Source: Owenia fusiformis (lineage: Eukaryota; Annelida; Polychaeta; Sabellida; Oweniidae). From it: a stretch of DNA of 64,000 bases. The notes under the pieces are model-generated. The model was not told the origin of the DNA and ran no database searches. It saw only the letters and a list, made by a program, of their open reading frames with translations. Location: NCBI GenBank assembly GCA_903813345.2, contig CAIIXF020000007.1:33944538-34008537 (forward strand), given 5' to 3'. Position 1 is the first letter of the stretch; every line of letters starts with the position of its first letter. Positions 25,801 to 36,754 of this stretch are shown in pieces. Made by a program: the position numbers and the translations under genes.

Positions 25801-25995
25801 CTTCTTGTCAAGATGATGTAGCTATGCCTTTGTGATTGTAAAGAAAAGGGTCGAGAACTAATGCGACATTAACGTTTTCTCTATATTTAGGCTCTTGAAG
25901 GTGGATCATTAACGTCTCTCTCTACCACAAGTAGTGGGCGCAAGAAGTACATCTCTGTCATCAAGATAAACTCTGGATCGTCTGACAATGACTAG
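16827..25995 (+). CDS. SEA-domain / EGF-like single-pass membrane protein, 5' end not found, eight exons
   Basis: Exons 16827-17032, 17191-17258, 18529-18728, 21462-21648, 22062-22229, 22422-22773, 25488-25577 and 25891-25995 (TAG) join in phase at all seven junctions, about 458 codons. The order is: an SEA-like domain (LDINVNFTLKMEV through RLRWGSVKADVTLIL, with a G-S pair where SEA domains often self-cleave), a Cys-rich EGF-like stretch (VCDIGENGHC, then CRCDD and GGNC), a membrane span (VIIGVSGAVIGTLLIII region) followed by Arg/Lys-rich stop-transfer residues, and a charged cytoplasmic tail with a Glu/Lys coiled segment and a Ser-rich end. This layout is typical of membrane mucins and related surface proteins. 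The first exon and signal peptide are missing. Exon six can be read through to a stop at 22795-22797 (VNYSADI), an alternative end. Confidence 0.8.
17466..18453. mobile_element. DNA transposon/MITE with CAGGGTG ends and TA target duplication
   Basis: The element starts CAGGGTG and ends CACCCTG, each flanked by TA (17464-17465 and 18454-18455). Subterminal blocks GCCCTGCAACTGG and TTGCAGGGGTTC are partly complementary. It is 988 bp with no transposase. TA duplication suggests mobilisation by a Tc1/mariner-type or similar TA-targeting transposase, which is inference. It inserted between exons two and three of the SEA gene. Confidence 0.75.
19154..20552. mobile_element. Long foldback DNA element with CAGGGTGGGCC ends
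   Basis: Ends CAGGGTGGGCCAAAAAA and TTTTTTGGCCCACCCTG are flanked by TA on both sides. The inverted arms continue for over 200 bp (left TACCCAAGTTTAAAGATGAA, right the near-complement; then AACAAAATGACACCATC against GATGGTGTCATATTGTT). Deep inside, TGACCTGAATCGATTGCAAA (19795-19814) pairs with TTTGCAATCGATTCAGGTCA (19874-19893) as a perfect inner stem. The element is 1399 bp and non-coding. It shares its terminal CAGGGTG and TA target with the neighbour at 17466-18453. Confidence 0.85.
23780..24640. repeat. Dispersed repeat region with GTCCGTCC and 'ATGGCGGCC' motifs
   Basis: The sequence contains CAGTCCGTCCGTCCGTCC, then several AAAATGGCxGCC-like motifs with TTTTCTGAT and GGAATTTTATA-type phrases repeated in degenerate form. 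Related sequence with the same CCGTCCG/TATATCCC and TGGCGGCCATTTTG vocabulary appears at 29095-29205, 35500-36190, 55730-56150, 56480-57130, 58660-58830 and 59790-60300. This is a high-copy family, type undetermined. Confidence 0.55.
24906..25064. mobile_element. Near-perfect hairpin with 61-bp arms
   Basis: The left arm 24906-24966 begins GGAATAAATAATGATAGGCC and the right arm 25004-25064 ends with its exact complement. Over 61 bp only the CACGAG/GAGTGC step differs. The pairing continues inward (GTACAAAGCAC against GTGCATTTGTAC), leaving a very small loop. It lies in the intron before SEA-gene exon seven. It may be a MITE or a long hairpin RNA source; no terminal duplication was obvious. 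Confidence 0.85.
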
Positions 25996-25999
25996 CAAA

Positions 26000-28900
26000 A
26001 TGATGGTGTCATCTGCTTCAATTAATGGTGGACTTTGGACTGCCTGTACCAACAGAACATTATGGGACACACTTGTGGATTCAGGGGGGGGGGGCATGGG
26101 GCCCTCCCCTCCCCTAAGGTGGGCCCAGAAATAAATTATAGGGCCTCAAAAAATGGGACATTTTTGGCATAACCAAAAATCAGATCACCACTGAGTCTTT
26201 TTGTCAATTGGAAGTTAGAAAACATTTATTTATTTATAATATATTGATTGATTGATTTCAGTCGTGAAACTATTGCCAAACAGATGTGGACATATTTGTA
26301 GGATATATTTAATTTTGAACATCTGGAAGTAACGGCAGAGTTATATTTGATGGATTCGAGTCAAAAGAATTATATTTATGTGTCAATTTATACTATTGTT
26401 TATGTAATTATTATTCTATTTTTGAATTATAACATTGTTGAATTAGTTGAATTAGAAGTGGTAGATGAGCCTAAGGTGGGCTTGGTTATTATAAAATGTA
26501 TCTTTACTTTGTATAAAATGTAGAACTATGAATGACAAATAAAAACAAGTAAATATGTAGTTATACCATTTGAAAATGATAACGTTAGTCAAATTATGAC
26601 TATCATTATTTTGGCATCAAGTGAAAGTAACCTCTCCACTTCATTTAGACTCAATGAATATCCTATTTCTAATATTTTGTGACGGTTGAAAATATGTGGA
26701 TTTTTTCCTTTCTCATGATTTCAATTCATTATTTCTAAGAGCTTTTGGCGAATTCAATTACAATAACAAGCCACAAACTTTGATCATGTTTGATCTAGTC
26801 ATCAACAGGCCCATGGAACACCATTTTAAATGTGAAAGGAGTGGTATCGATATGGTGAACTTTTTGAACATTCGTTTCTCTTAATCCAGTCATCAAAACA
26901 TTCTGAAAATTTTACACATCGTCAATTTAATGGTCATCTTTAGGATGGTAGCATTATAATTTGAAATATATATATATCCTTTTCTCTTTATTGTTTTAGA
27001 AAACACATCAGCCACTTCTTTTGTTCTCAGTATCATATGTTCGGGATGAAATGAAACATCTTTCCGAAGCTCATTGGAACAAAACGGCATAAACACAAGT
27101 TGTGTTTAGGTCTCTCAATATTGTAATTGTACAAATTAAATTTTCGTTGATTTTAAAAAAGTATCATGTTAATAAAATAAACGGTTTATCTTAGTTTTTA
27201 TCTATTTTGGTTTTTTTTGCATACTTTTTGTTAAATCAACCAAAATGTCCTTTGTATAACTGTATTGAGAGGTCTAAGAAAATGTTGTATATGCTATTTT
27301 GTTCCAACGAGGTTCGGAAAGACATTTTATTTCATTCTCAAGAATTGGTAGAAAGGAACAAAAAACAATTGCACTAAAAACAAAAAAATGTTAACAAAAA
27401 CAGTTATACAAGTATAAAATATATATAAATAGTTTTTCCATTAAATTGTTGCCAATCAGTCAACATTACAAAAAGGGCTGTGTTTTTACAGAATGTTTTC
27501 AATAATTGGTTAAAGAGAAAAACATTGTTGAATTCAGTTCACCATATCGATATCTATCCTTTGATACATTTCTCTGTGAGGTAAAATCTTCATGAAACTC
27601 GAAACATTTTGTAATTCCCATGTAGCAAACTATTTTTGCTCAATGACTGGTGAATGACGGTCATATCTAGTTCTACAATTATGAAAATAGGATAATATTT
27701 TCACAGTTCAGGGTAACTCGTTTGAAAAGTTCTAATTACCACTGGTTGCATTAACATTATTTGAATAGAATAGAATTTGAATAGAATATCGGCCATTCTC
27801 TTGCAGTCGTAGAAATATGCAGATATGATCAGCACTGAACAAATTCCTTTGAGATTAAAATATCGAGTTGAAACCCTGAGGGTCAATGCTCCTTGGTAAC
27901 ACACAACCAATTGATCCTGCCGCTTGAGTGGGAATGTAAAAATATGTAAAAAATGTCGTTATCTAAAACAACAATTAAGATAAATAAATAGTATAGAAAT
28001 GCAAAAAATACATGCCAATGAGACTCATACATACTAAGGATTAAGGTAAGTCTGCATGTTCGGAATTTTGCTGCATTCCTCAATATTGAGATGGCAAGCA
28101 AGAATATAGTCCAGTTATTGTTTTTTGATTTTGGTAAGTCTAATAATTAAAAAGTGCATATATGGATCAACTCTAACACATGATTTGATATGACTAAGGT
28201 GTATTTTCTCTGAAACTTTATGACCTTTTTGACCTCCTTCTGTCAAAATCAGAATGACAACTTTTGACATTTTAGTTGGCGTATTCAAGAGGTGAGATCC
28301 TTTGATTTTCGTGGGGAGTTTTGATTCAAACTTTTTTTGCTGACAGAGGGCATACTTGGGTGTGATGGGATTATAGAAAAACATGGCAACAAATATTAAA
28401 CTATGTGCATTAATATAAATTACATACTTCATTCGCTAAATGATATGTTTTTTGCGTAAATTGTTATGGTATTCCTTAAGAGTGACACATTATCTGCACA
28501 ATATCGAATTTCTATTTGAACCCTACCGAAATAAGTTTGCCTATATTTACCAAATGGTTTATTTTTCTAGAACATAGTTAATGCATTTACCGAAAGCTAA
28601 TTTGATATTTACCGAATGCAATAAAGTAATATTCGATAACTTCCGTTGTTGTTCGATACTTTGTCACGTAACCTCGAGATTTGCAAAATGGCCGCGCAGC
28701 TATTCTACATCGTTCAAATATATCACGTGACAGGAAGTCTCGTAAAGAATCGAAAAATAACGAAATTTATCGAATGTGGCATTCGGAATTTACCGAATAT
28801 AAACAATTTAAATACCTAATGTACAAATAATTAATTGAATTATACGTGCTTTAAGGAAAACAAATTGATTCGCTGCATTACACGAAAACATGTATAAATA

Positions 28901-30677
28901 TCAAATGTTCAGCCAACACAAAGAACAAGTGAAACTCTTTAGCGAATATAAAGTGTATAGATTATTACATTCGATAAAATATTCGATAGATTGGGTAAAG
29001 GTTTGGTAAATTGTTTGTTTTATTTGGTATTTATGGAATATTTAATGTACCGAAATAAAGACGTAGTTTAAACACCATATCCATAATAAGGCATACGACA
29101 ATGTGAACCAACTCCGTCGACGGTAGTTGAGTTATCGCACGGACAAAGTAACGAACAGACGGCTTCTCTATAACCCTACACATTTTGTTTGGTGGAATAA
29201 TTAAGGCATACTGGCAATAATAGCTCAGTCATAGCTTTATGCTATATAGTATTGGCATGAAAGATGACCTTCCCCCGCTTTTAGATTGATAGGAAAATGT
29301 CAGAACGTATTATTCTCATCTTCGTGTTGCATGATTAACTTAAGAACTAAATGCACGATGACACACCATCATCATTGTACGCATCAACTATGACAGTATA
29401 TCCTTTCTTGGAATTCGGGATTGTATCGCCCTATTTATTCAATTCTCTTATTCTTAATGTAGTGGTTATTAGCCAGACGGTTATAATTTCAACATTTTTG
29501 ATACCAGTTCTAATAAATGATTAATCAAATTGTGCTAAATAGTAGGCGTTTATAAACTATGAATACATTGATTCATCATCGTAGAATCATCTGATTTGTG
29601 TCTAGAACAATTCATAAACCAGACAATATGAAAATAAGTTCTAATCGCTGTATTGGAAAAACAATTGAAACATCACATTCCAATAGGACATTTCATTTCA
29701 AAAGACAATCTAATGACTTAAATGAATCGTTCGACTCTTGATGCGGTTTAACTTCAATGGGTTGCCTACTGCTGTTTCACAATAATACCATTTCATCCCA
29801 TTTGTTATAATTTGCTCAATATCCTCGTCAACTATGAATTATTAATTATGATTTTTAATTCGACAATTAAGGGGGTAGCATTAGGCACGATGCAGTGACG
29901 ATAATCGATTCTCCAGAGCAGAGATTTTACAAACCCCTTTACTTGATTTTCAGGGTCTGACGGATTTGATTTTGGAGAAATTGAAAAAAATCAATCCATA
30001 AAGGGAATGTATCAATAAATTGATTCACAATAGAAAACACGCTTAACTTTCCTTTAACTAAAGCAAGAAGGCTAAAATGTATCAAAGTGGCTAGGCTAGG
30101 CACCAGTCATTTGGGCCTCTTTTCCACTAAGATGTATCTATCAATAGTCTGAAATTTTCCACCTCAAAATAATTTCCCCACTAAGATTGCATATTATACG
30201 TTGATCTATATGTCGTGTTAGCGTACATAGCCTACTTTCATAGGGCGGCAAGAGAATTCGATCCTTGTTTTATGAATTGTGTAAAAACGTTTATATGTTG
30301 CTTAGGACATAGCCACGATAAAGTACCGCGAGTTGTTTGTAGAATGAATCTGGGAAGCTTTTTTGCTTTTGTTTTTCATCTAAAAAACATCAATACACCT
30401 TAAAACATTTTTTGACTATAAGATTGCACCATATAATCCTAAAAAAATATTTCTCATTTTCAAGGATTATCTATATAGATTAACACCCAGGTATTGTTAT
30501 TTTTCAAACTTCAGAGGGCCGGGAATCGTTATTACGATAACTTTTGAATAATATCAATGCTGTTTTAAATAGGTTTCATGTATGCCAATAATTTCTCAAA
30601 TTGTGTAAAGGTACCCCTTCCTTAATCCCAAGAATTTTTTCTTTAAGGAATTTCCCATAGTAATCCAATGGTATAGT
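26000..30677. other. Intergenic stretch with foldback and AT-rich DNA
   Basis: The SEA gene's 3' UTR probably runs to the AATAAA at about 26541. A GC-rich G-run relic sits at 26080-26150. A large inverted repeat occupies about 26836-27560. Near 28500-29060 ACCGAAT and ATTCGATA words recur in both orientations. No gene is supported: the open frames at 27701-28432 (-) and 30215-30403 (+) show no domain, promoter or splice context. Confidence 0.5.
26836..27560. mobile_element. Inverted-repeat element
   Basis: Inner arms are clear: TTTCCGAAGCTCATTGGAAC followed by AAAACGGCATA near 27060-27092, and the inverted TATGCTATTTTG, TTCCAACGAGGTTCGGAAAG near 27290-27322. AGGTCTCTCAATA faces TATTGAGAGGTCT. 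Outer blocks GGTATCGATATGGTGAAC (about 26843) and GTTCACCATATCGATATC (about 27537) also pair. It is non-coding; the limits are approximate. Confidence 0.7.
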
Positions 30678-32730
30678 TCCAAGCAGATTCTGAAATAACA
30701 GGAAAGATAATCATTAATAAACACCTCATTGGCTTGAAATATAAGCCAAAACAACTCGATTTATTCTACAAACAACTCGCGGTCCTTTGAGATGAATCAA
30801 ATACTTCCATTGATAGTTTTAAATGGTATCCCATCTCGTATTTAGAATACTAAAGTAAAATAGTAAATACTATTTTATCTGTAAATTAACTTTGTGTTGC
30901 TAAGGTTTCGGACCCATTTGCTACGTACGGCGACCGTTCAGTTTTTATCTACGGCCAATAGCAATTCTGCTGATGTCATGGAAATTCTACGGTCAGATAC
31001 CATGGCTTGGCTACAGCTTGTTCAACTTCTACGGTGAAAAAAATTGAAGTGAAAAAAGTTTGAACTCCGATTTATAATTTCCACGTTGACTCTACGGCCT
31101 TGAACAATGGATACGCCGTACGGAGCTCGAGATTGTAAGGCGATCGTAGATTTTACATGCTCGCTATAGTTGATACTATACCAGACTCCGAAATCCAAGT
31201 ACCCTAAAAGTAAAACGCCATACTTTACAATGCAAAATCACTTGCAATTTGCGTTTTAGGGAAAGAGAGTAGGTCAACCTAATGTAATAATTACTTTGTT
31301 CTTTTTTCGTTAACCATTACATTGATACGTTCCCTAACCATGACGTCATTATGATTCTTGGATACCGGACACCTAACCCATCAATTGCAAGTCACGTGTT
31401 TCAATTTAGCCAACCAGACTTGAGGATTGTAATTGGGTAACGATAAATCATGATGGGAATGGTCTACTTTTGATGACGATACCTGTTCACTGGCCAAGCC
31501 CAATAATAGACCCTCCTTCAATAATTCCCCGGAATCCCAGCCTACAATCTGAAATATGTCTATAAAATAACATTAATAATCGAAGTTAATGAATTTAAAC
31601 ACGTTTATTAGCACCAGGGGAAAACCGAGACAAAATCACCATTTATATAATTGAACTCCAACCCATTAGCGAAACACTAAAACACGGATGTTAATTCCGT
31701 GTTCTCCAAGCAGATTCTGAAATAACAGGAAAGATAATCATTAATAAACACCTCATTGGCTTGAAATATAAGCCAAAACAACTCGATTTATTCTACAAAC
31801 AACTCGCGGTCCTTTGAGATGAATCAAATACTTCCATTGATAGTTTTAAATGGTATCCCATCTCGTATTTAGAATACTAAAGTAAAATAGTAAATACTAT
31901 TTTATCTGTAAATTAACTTTGTGTTGCTAAGGTTTCGGACCCATTTGCTACGTACGGCGACCGTTCAGTTTTTATCTACGGCCAATAGCAATTCTGCTGA
32001 TGTCATGGAAATTCTACGGTCAGATACCATGGCTTGGCTACAGCTTGTTCAACTTCTACGGTGAAAAAAATTGAAGTGAAAAAAGTTTGAACTCCGATTT
32101 ATAATTTCCACGTTGACTCTACGGCCTTGAACAATGGATACGCCGTACGGAGCTCGAGATTGTAAGGCGATCGTAGATTTTACATGCTCGCTATAGTTGA
32201 TACTATACCAGACTCCGAAATCCAAGTACCCTAAAAGTAAAACGCCATACTTTACAATGCAAAATCACTTGCAATTTGCGTTTTAGGGAAAGAGAGTAGG
32301 TCAACCTAATGTAATAATTACTTTGTTCTTTTTTCGTTAACCATTACATTGATACGTTCCCTAACCATGACGTAGCAATCATTATGATTCTTGGATACCG
32401 GACACCTAACCCATCAATTGCAAGTCACGTGTTTCAATTTAGCCAACCAGACTTGAGGATTGTAATTGGGTAACGATAAATCATGATGGGAATGGTCTAC
32501 TTTTGATGACGATACCTGTTCACTGGCCAAGCCCAATAATAGACCCTCCTTCAATAATTCCCCGGAATCCCAGCCTACAATCTGAAATATGTCTATAAAA
32601 TAACATTAATAATCGAAGTTAATGAATTTAAACACGTTTATTAGCACCAGGGGAAAACCGAGACAAAATCACCATTTATATAATTGAACTCCAACCCATT
32701 AGCGAAACACTAAAACACGGATGTTAATTC
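30678..32730. repeat. Tandem duplication of a 1-kb unit immediately upstream of the peptide gene
   Basis: Copy one (30678-31697) and copy two (31705-32730) start TCCAAGCAGATTCTGAAATA and end CACGGATGTTAATTC, offset 1027 bp. Reading them side by side, I see essentially one difference, a 6-bp insertion AGCAAT in copy two near 32373. The unit is non-coding, has several CTACGG motifs (with similar words at 49860-50010) and ends about 47 bp before the TATA box of the following gene. The copies are far more alike than any other repeat pair here. Confidence 0.95.
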
Positions 32731-32776
32731 TGTTATCAAAGCGCATTGGACGTGTGGGGAGGGACTGAAAAGTTGA

Positions 32777-32784
32777 TATAAAAG
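32777..32784 (+). promoter_or_regulatory. TATA box of the peptide precursor gene
   Basis: TATAAAAG lies 77 bp before the start codon, which would place transcription start near 32808 and leave a 5' UTR of about 45 bases. Confidence 0.6.
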
Positions 32785-32853
32785 TTGTAGAATTGAGTAG
32801 ACTTTCATCAAGAACGAACGTGAACTTCAGGAGGATCGAAATAAAATCTCAGG

Positions 32854-35800
32854 ATGAGGTGGTTGATTATAGCGATAGTTTCAGCAACTGTTATTGTAGC
32901 AATAACACAAGGAATGGAAGGTGAATATGTTTTATCAAAATTGTTCAATTTGGAATTGTATAGCTTTTAAGATATCATTGTAAAGTAAGTATTTAACTTT
33001 AGTTGGTCTCATTAGCCGAATGCCGACTGTCGCAATATTTTACGTATTATATCAAACAACGAGCGTATCCTAAGCTTACTTTCGCAAATGAACAATAAAA
33101 CTGAACGTTTTTATATAACTGAAACAAGTGAAGAAGATATTGTTTTTGAACAATCGATCTCAAGCCTTTCATCATCAAGGTTTGCAAAAGCCAGTCCTCG
33201 AATTTTTTCTAGGTAATTCCACCCACATAATTGACTGGTCGAAAATGTTGGTTATATTCACGTGGACTTGGGTGGAATTACCTTGAAAAAGCTCGTGCTC
33301 TGCTTGAGAATCTGTTAACGTAATTAGAAAGTTAAACGTCTTGCCAAGAGCATGCACATGAAATTAAGAATGGAATACTTCATCATATTTCCTTAGATAA
33401 ATCTTTTAAAACCTAGTATCAAAAGGTTGCTTTCTAAAAACAACTTTTAATGATATTTTCTACTTTTTACCACATAATTGCATTTAGTATGATATCAATT
33501 GATTTTGATAAAGATTAAGTTAAATGTATTCACGAGAGAATATAGAATTTGAAAAAATGTCAATAAGATGGTGCCCACATGGTGCAAACGTCTGCAATAG
33601 TAGAAATCTACATGGCGCAATGTTTTGGTGTTAACGTAATAAAAATACAAAGCCTAATGCTTCAAAAAGGTAATGTCCACACAGTGGTATGTATAAAAGG
33701 TCAGGGTGACAAAAACTGGACCCAAATAAATATCTATGATGGCTTGGGAATATGATGATATCCCTCTGTTAAGACTGTCAAGTCAATGCATCCTTGCTCA
33801 AATCCCCATTTCCTAAGTGAATTTCCCTGTTACCCGAAAATGTAACATTACCTGGTGTAGACCATATGTAGGAACACTATGCAGTAGTTGGGTTTTGTGG
33901 CGGACACCCTGACAACAAACTCCTTATCTAAAGCTCTTAGGAAAATCAGATCAGGGACTGGTAATACTATATGCGGTTATGAATATTGGGATTATCCCAC
34001 ATACTCGTTGATTATCCCAAGTTCGGTATAACATCTTCTCGAGGGATGTGGACCGACTATATTATGATCTCTCTGACGTTTTAAATTCTCATACTTTATG
34101 AGCTATAAATTCACATACTAGTATTTTTCACTATTTACCATTGCTTCACCAAAAATATCCACAATTTTATTTGACCAAAGTGTAATTTTTGATGGGTAAG
34201 CGCGGGTTCGAGAGAATATATTTGCAGGTATTCATTCATCTCAATATACAGTTAATGCTAAACATGTTGTTATTATTTATATCAAAAAGAACAAAAAGAC
34301 ATCTGCCTCGCGTAAATTCTGTCAATAGCATTGTCTAACATAAATGAACTTGCCATTTATTCCAATAAACGATAAATGAGTGACGAGTGAAACTTCAGTG
34401 AGTAAAAGTTTACAATCGTTATTTATAATCGTTGCCATGAAACAACATAACGCATATCATAATTCACTGTGATAATTGCATGGCATTATACTAGGCCTAC
34501 TCTTATGCATCGAACTATTTAGAGACTCTATTTTTAAGCCCTTACTCAATCTTATTTAGTAAAGTGCTTAAATTATTTTCAAATATTGCAAAATATGTTA
34601 TTACAGTCATCAATTTCACGTTTGTATAATAACATATTTTGCAATATTTGAAAATAATTTAAGCACTTTACTAAATGCGCATGGTGAATGATTTAGTCCG
34701 ACTCGTGAGTTGTTTCCTAGACTTTGCATTCATGCTGCATGCGCAAAGGTGAAACAACACATGAGTGAGATTGAGTAAGGGCTTAAACCCTTTAACATCA
34801 CTTCAAAACAGAGGGGATGGGGATAATGCTTAAAACCTCGACCCTCCACAATTATGTATAAATTATATATAATTCATTATGCAAATCAAAACAATTAACC
34901 ATTAAAAACAGAAATCTGAGTACTGGGATACCCTGAATAATTACAAAGTATAGGCATTGATGAGTCACGAAAACAATTAATTATTGTTTGCATTAATTGA
35001 AGGCATCAGTAATACATGATATATCTAAGAAGATAAAGATGACTATATTCATAATTAATGTATCGATATGATAAAAAATAAAAAGCAAATTTGCTTGGAC
35101 TAAAGTGCGAGTAAATATAGTAACCCAGGAGAATCATTAGTAACCAAGTGAAAATAAAGAAACAAAATATAATCAGGATATAATCTTAAAATCATCATCT
35201 ATTTATATATAACTTGTTTTTGATGTTTGATCCGAGCGCTTACAATATCATTACGATGCATTATATCTGAGGTGAAAAATGTGATTGTTGAAAATATAGA
35301 ATTAGTGCTTGATCGCACTACCTGATATAGAATCATGCTGAGTAAACTGTTAATACGAGAATAATATGAGAATTCGAAGTAGAAGGGATGATAACATCCA
35401 TCATTTTAAAACCAATAATTCACGCGTACCATTCAGTTGGTGAAGTTACTTACAATGTTTGTAAAAATATGTACTTTGGTCCTTTGCAAGCCACTCCTTT
35501 ATCTCATCGAACGGAATTCGGGGGGATATAGAGAACGGCTGTCGGCGTCCTCCCGACCGTCTGTCTGTCCGGACAAAAGTTCGAATATCGTTGGTCTGAT
35601 ATCGCTTATATTTTATACGTATATATGCCCCATGTCAGTACAAGTTCTGCTCGAGAGCAAGTTTTTAAATTGGCCACCCGTTAGAATGGTGGCCATTTTT
35701 GTGTCAGTTTTACAGTATTTTAGATACAACATATTAAAGTGTAACATACTAACATTGATATATTTTAAATACCAAAAGTTATATAGGATATTGACTAAGT

Positions 35801-36754
35801 TGAAAATCTAATTATTTTAAAAATCATGGCGGCCATTTTGAAAAATAATGGCCATTACGCAATGTTTTGCGATATTTACTATAACTGATCCAAAAAGGTG
35901 TGGAGCGATTTTGTTTTTTACGTGTGTTTTTTACGTTTTTTCCTGCTCAAACTACATTACTCCTACTCAAAAAGTATCGAAGCAATTCCGTTGAATTATA
36001 TATGACTTACAAAATTTCAAAACTATGAATACCATACTACAATTTTTAAGATAATTTGGCCAATGAAAAATGAACGTTTTGCAAACTAAAACCTAGTGTA
36101 TCAATTTTAAGAAGAATGTTCCAATGTCTAATGACAATTTGGCTAATTGGTGGCCGTTTCCAAAAATAGCACCGTGGCCGTTCGATGGGATAAATAATGA
36201 TTAAGATATTCGATTATCAATACAGTAATGACTCAGTACTTTCATTAATAGGAGGTATTTTTATTATGAAAAACCTACCTTTTTGTCAACAAAAATTATA
36301 CACCAAAGATGTAAATTGTGTTACGGTAGCTAGAAATACTCATTTAAATGTGCTTGACAGATGACATTATTAATAAACAGTGCTTCCTCTTTGAACACAA
36401 TATATATTTAAAGTATGGTATTTACTCTTTACATGTTTTGAGTAATACTGATCGAAAACAAACGTTTCTTAACGTGTGGAACTTCTATTTTGTTTTTATT
36501 TAGTGACTGACCAAGAGCAAACTGGTGCAGTTGACACTGTATTAGAAAGAATGGACTCTGAATTATTCCTCTTGAAAAGATTAATAGACTTGAAAAGAAA
36601 TCGTGAACCTAATGACAATATGGTGCAGAAAAAATCTTTATACGGAAATCTTGATGACGAGGGAATATTTGTGAAACGACGATCTTGTGTTCAGAGCTGC
36701 CTCAACTCACCGCACGGCATGACTCTAATGGGCTGCAGAACCATGTGTAACTAA
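32854..36754 (+). CDS. Secreted dibasic precursor of a four-cysteine peptide, complete, two exons
   Basis: Exons 32854-32920 and 36504-36754 (stop TAA 36752-36754) join in phase 1 to give 105 residues. Residues 1-20 are a clear signal peptide (Met-Arg-Trp, then a run of Ile/Val/Ala/Leu ending Thr-Gln-Gly). The pro-region has dibasic sites at 47-48, 53-54 and 65-66, and a tribasic Lys-Arg-Arg at 80-82. Cleavage there would release residues 83-105, a 23-residue peptide with cysteines at 84, 88, 100 and 104, i.e. CX3C-X11-CX3C. That spacing resembles helical-hairpin peptides, but the family is not recognised; it could be a neuropeptide, an antimicrobial peptide or a defence peptide. The C-terminus is Asn, not an amidation Gly. 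The intron holds two palindromic elements. Confidence 0.8.
33197..33296. mobile_element. Small hairpin element in the peptide-gene intron
   Basis: AGGTAATTCCACCCA (33211-33225) faces TGGGTGGAATTACCT (33269-33283), and flanking TCGAATTTTTTCT faces GAAAAAGCTCG. The core is about 40 bp. MITE-like, non-coding. Confidence 0.7.
34534..34786. mobile_element. Three-way-junction palindrome with a perfect 49-bp inner stem
   Basis: The outer stem is TTAAGCCCTTACTCAATC (34534-34551) against GATTGAGTAAGGGCTTAA (34769-34786), exact over 18 bp. Inside is a perfect 49-bp stem (34555-34603 against 34627-34675, starting TTTAGTAAAGTGC) with a 23-nt loop. Next comes a second hairpin (ACTCGTGAGTTGTTTC, 34701-34716, against GAAACAACACATGAGT, 34751-34766, with CTTTGCA facing TGCGCAAAG). 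The whole folds as a stem carrying two side hairpins. It is probably a MITE; the two-armed layout is unusual. Confidence 0.85.
35500..36190. repeat. Copy of the CCGTCTGTCTGTCC / TGGCGGCCATTTTG repeat family
   Basis: GGGGGGATATAGAGAACGGC and GACCGTCTGTCTGTCCGG resemble, in reverse, the GGACGGACGGATG and CCCTATATCCCTCCGAACG end at 56096-56134. The inner part carries TGGCGGCCATTTTG-type words. It sits in the intron of the peptide gene. Confidence 0.55.
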
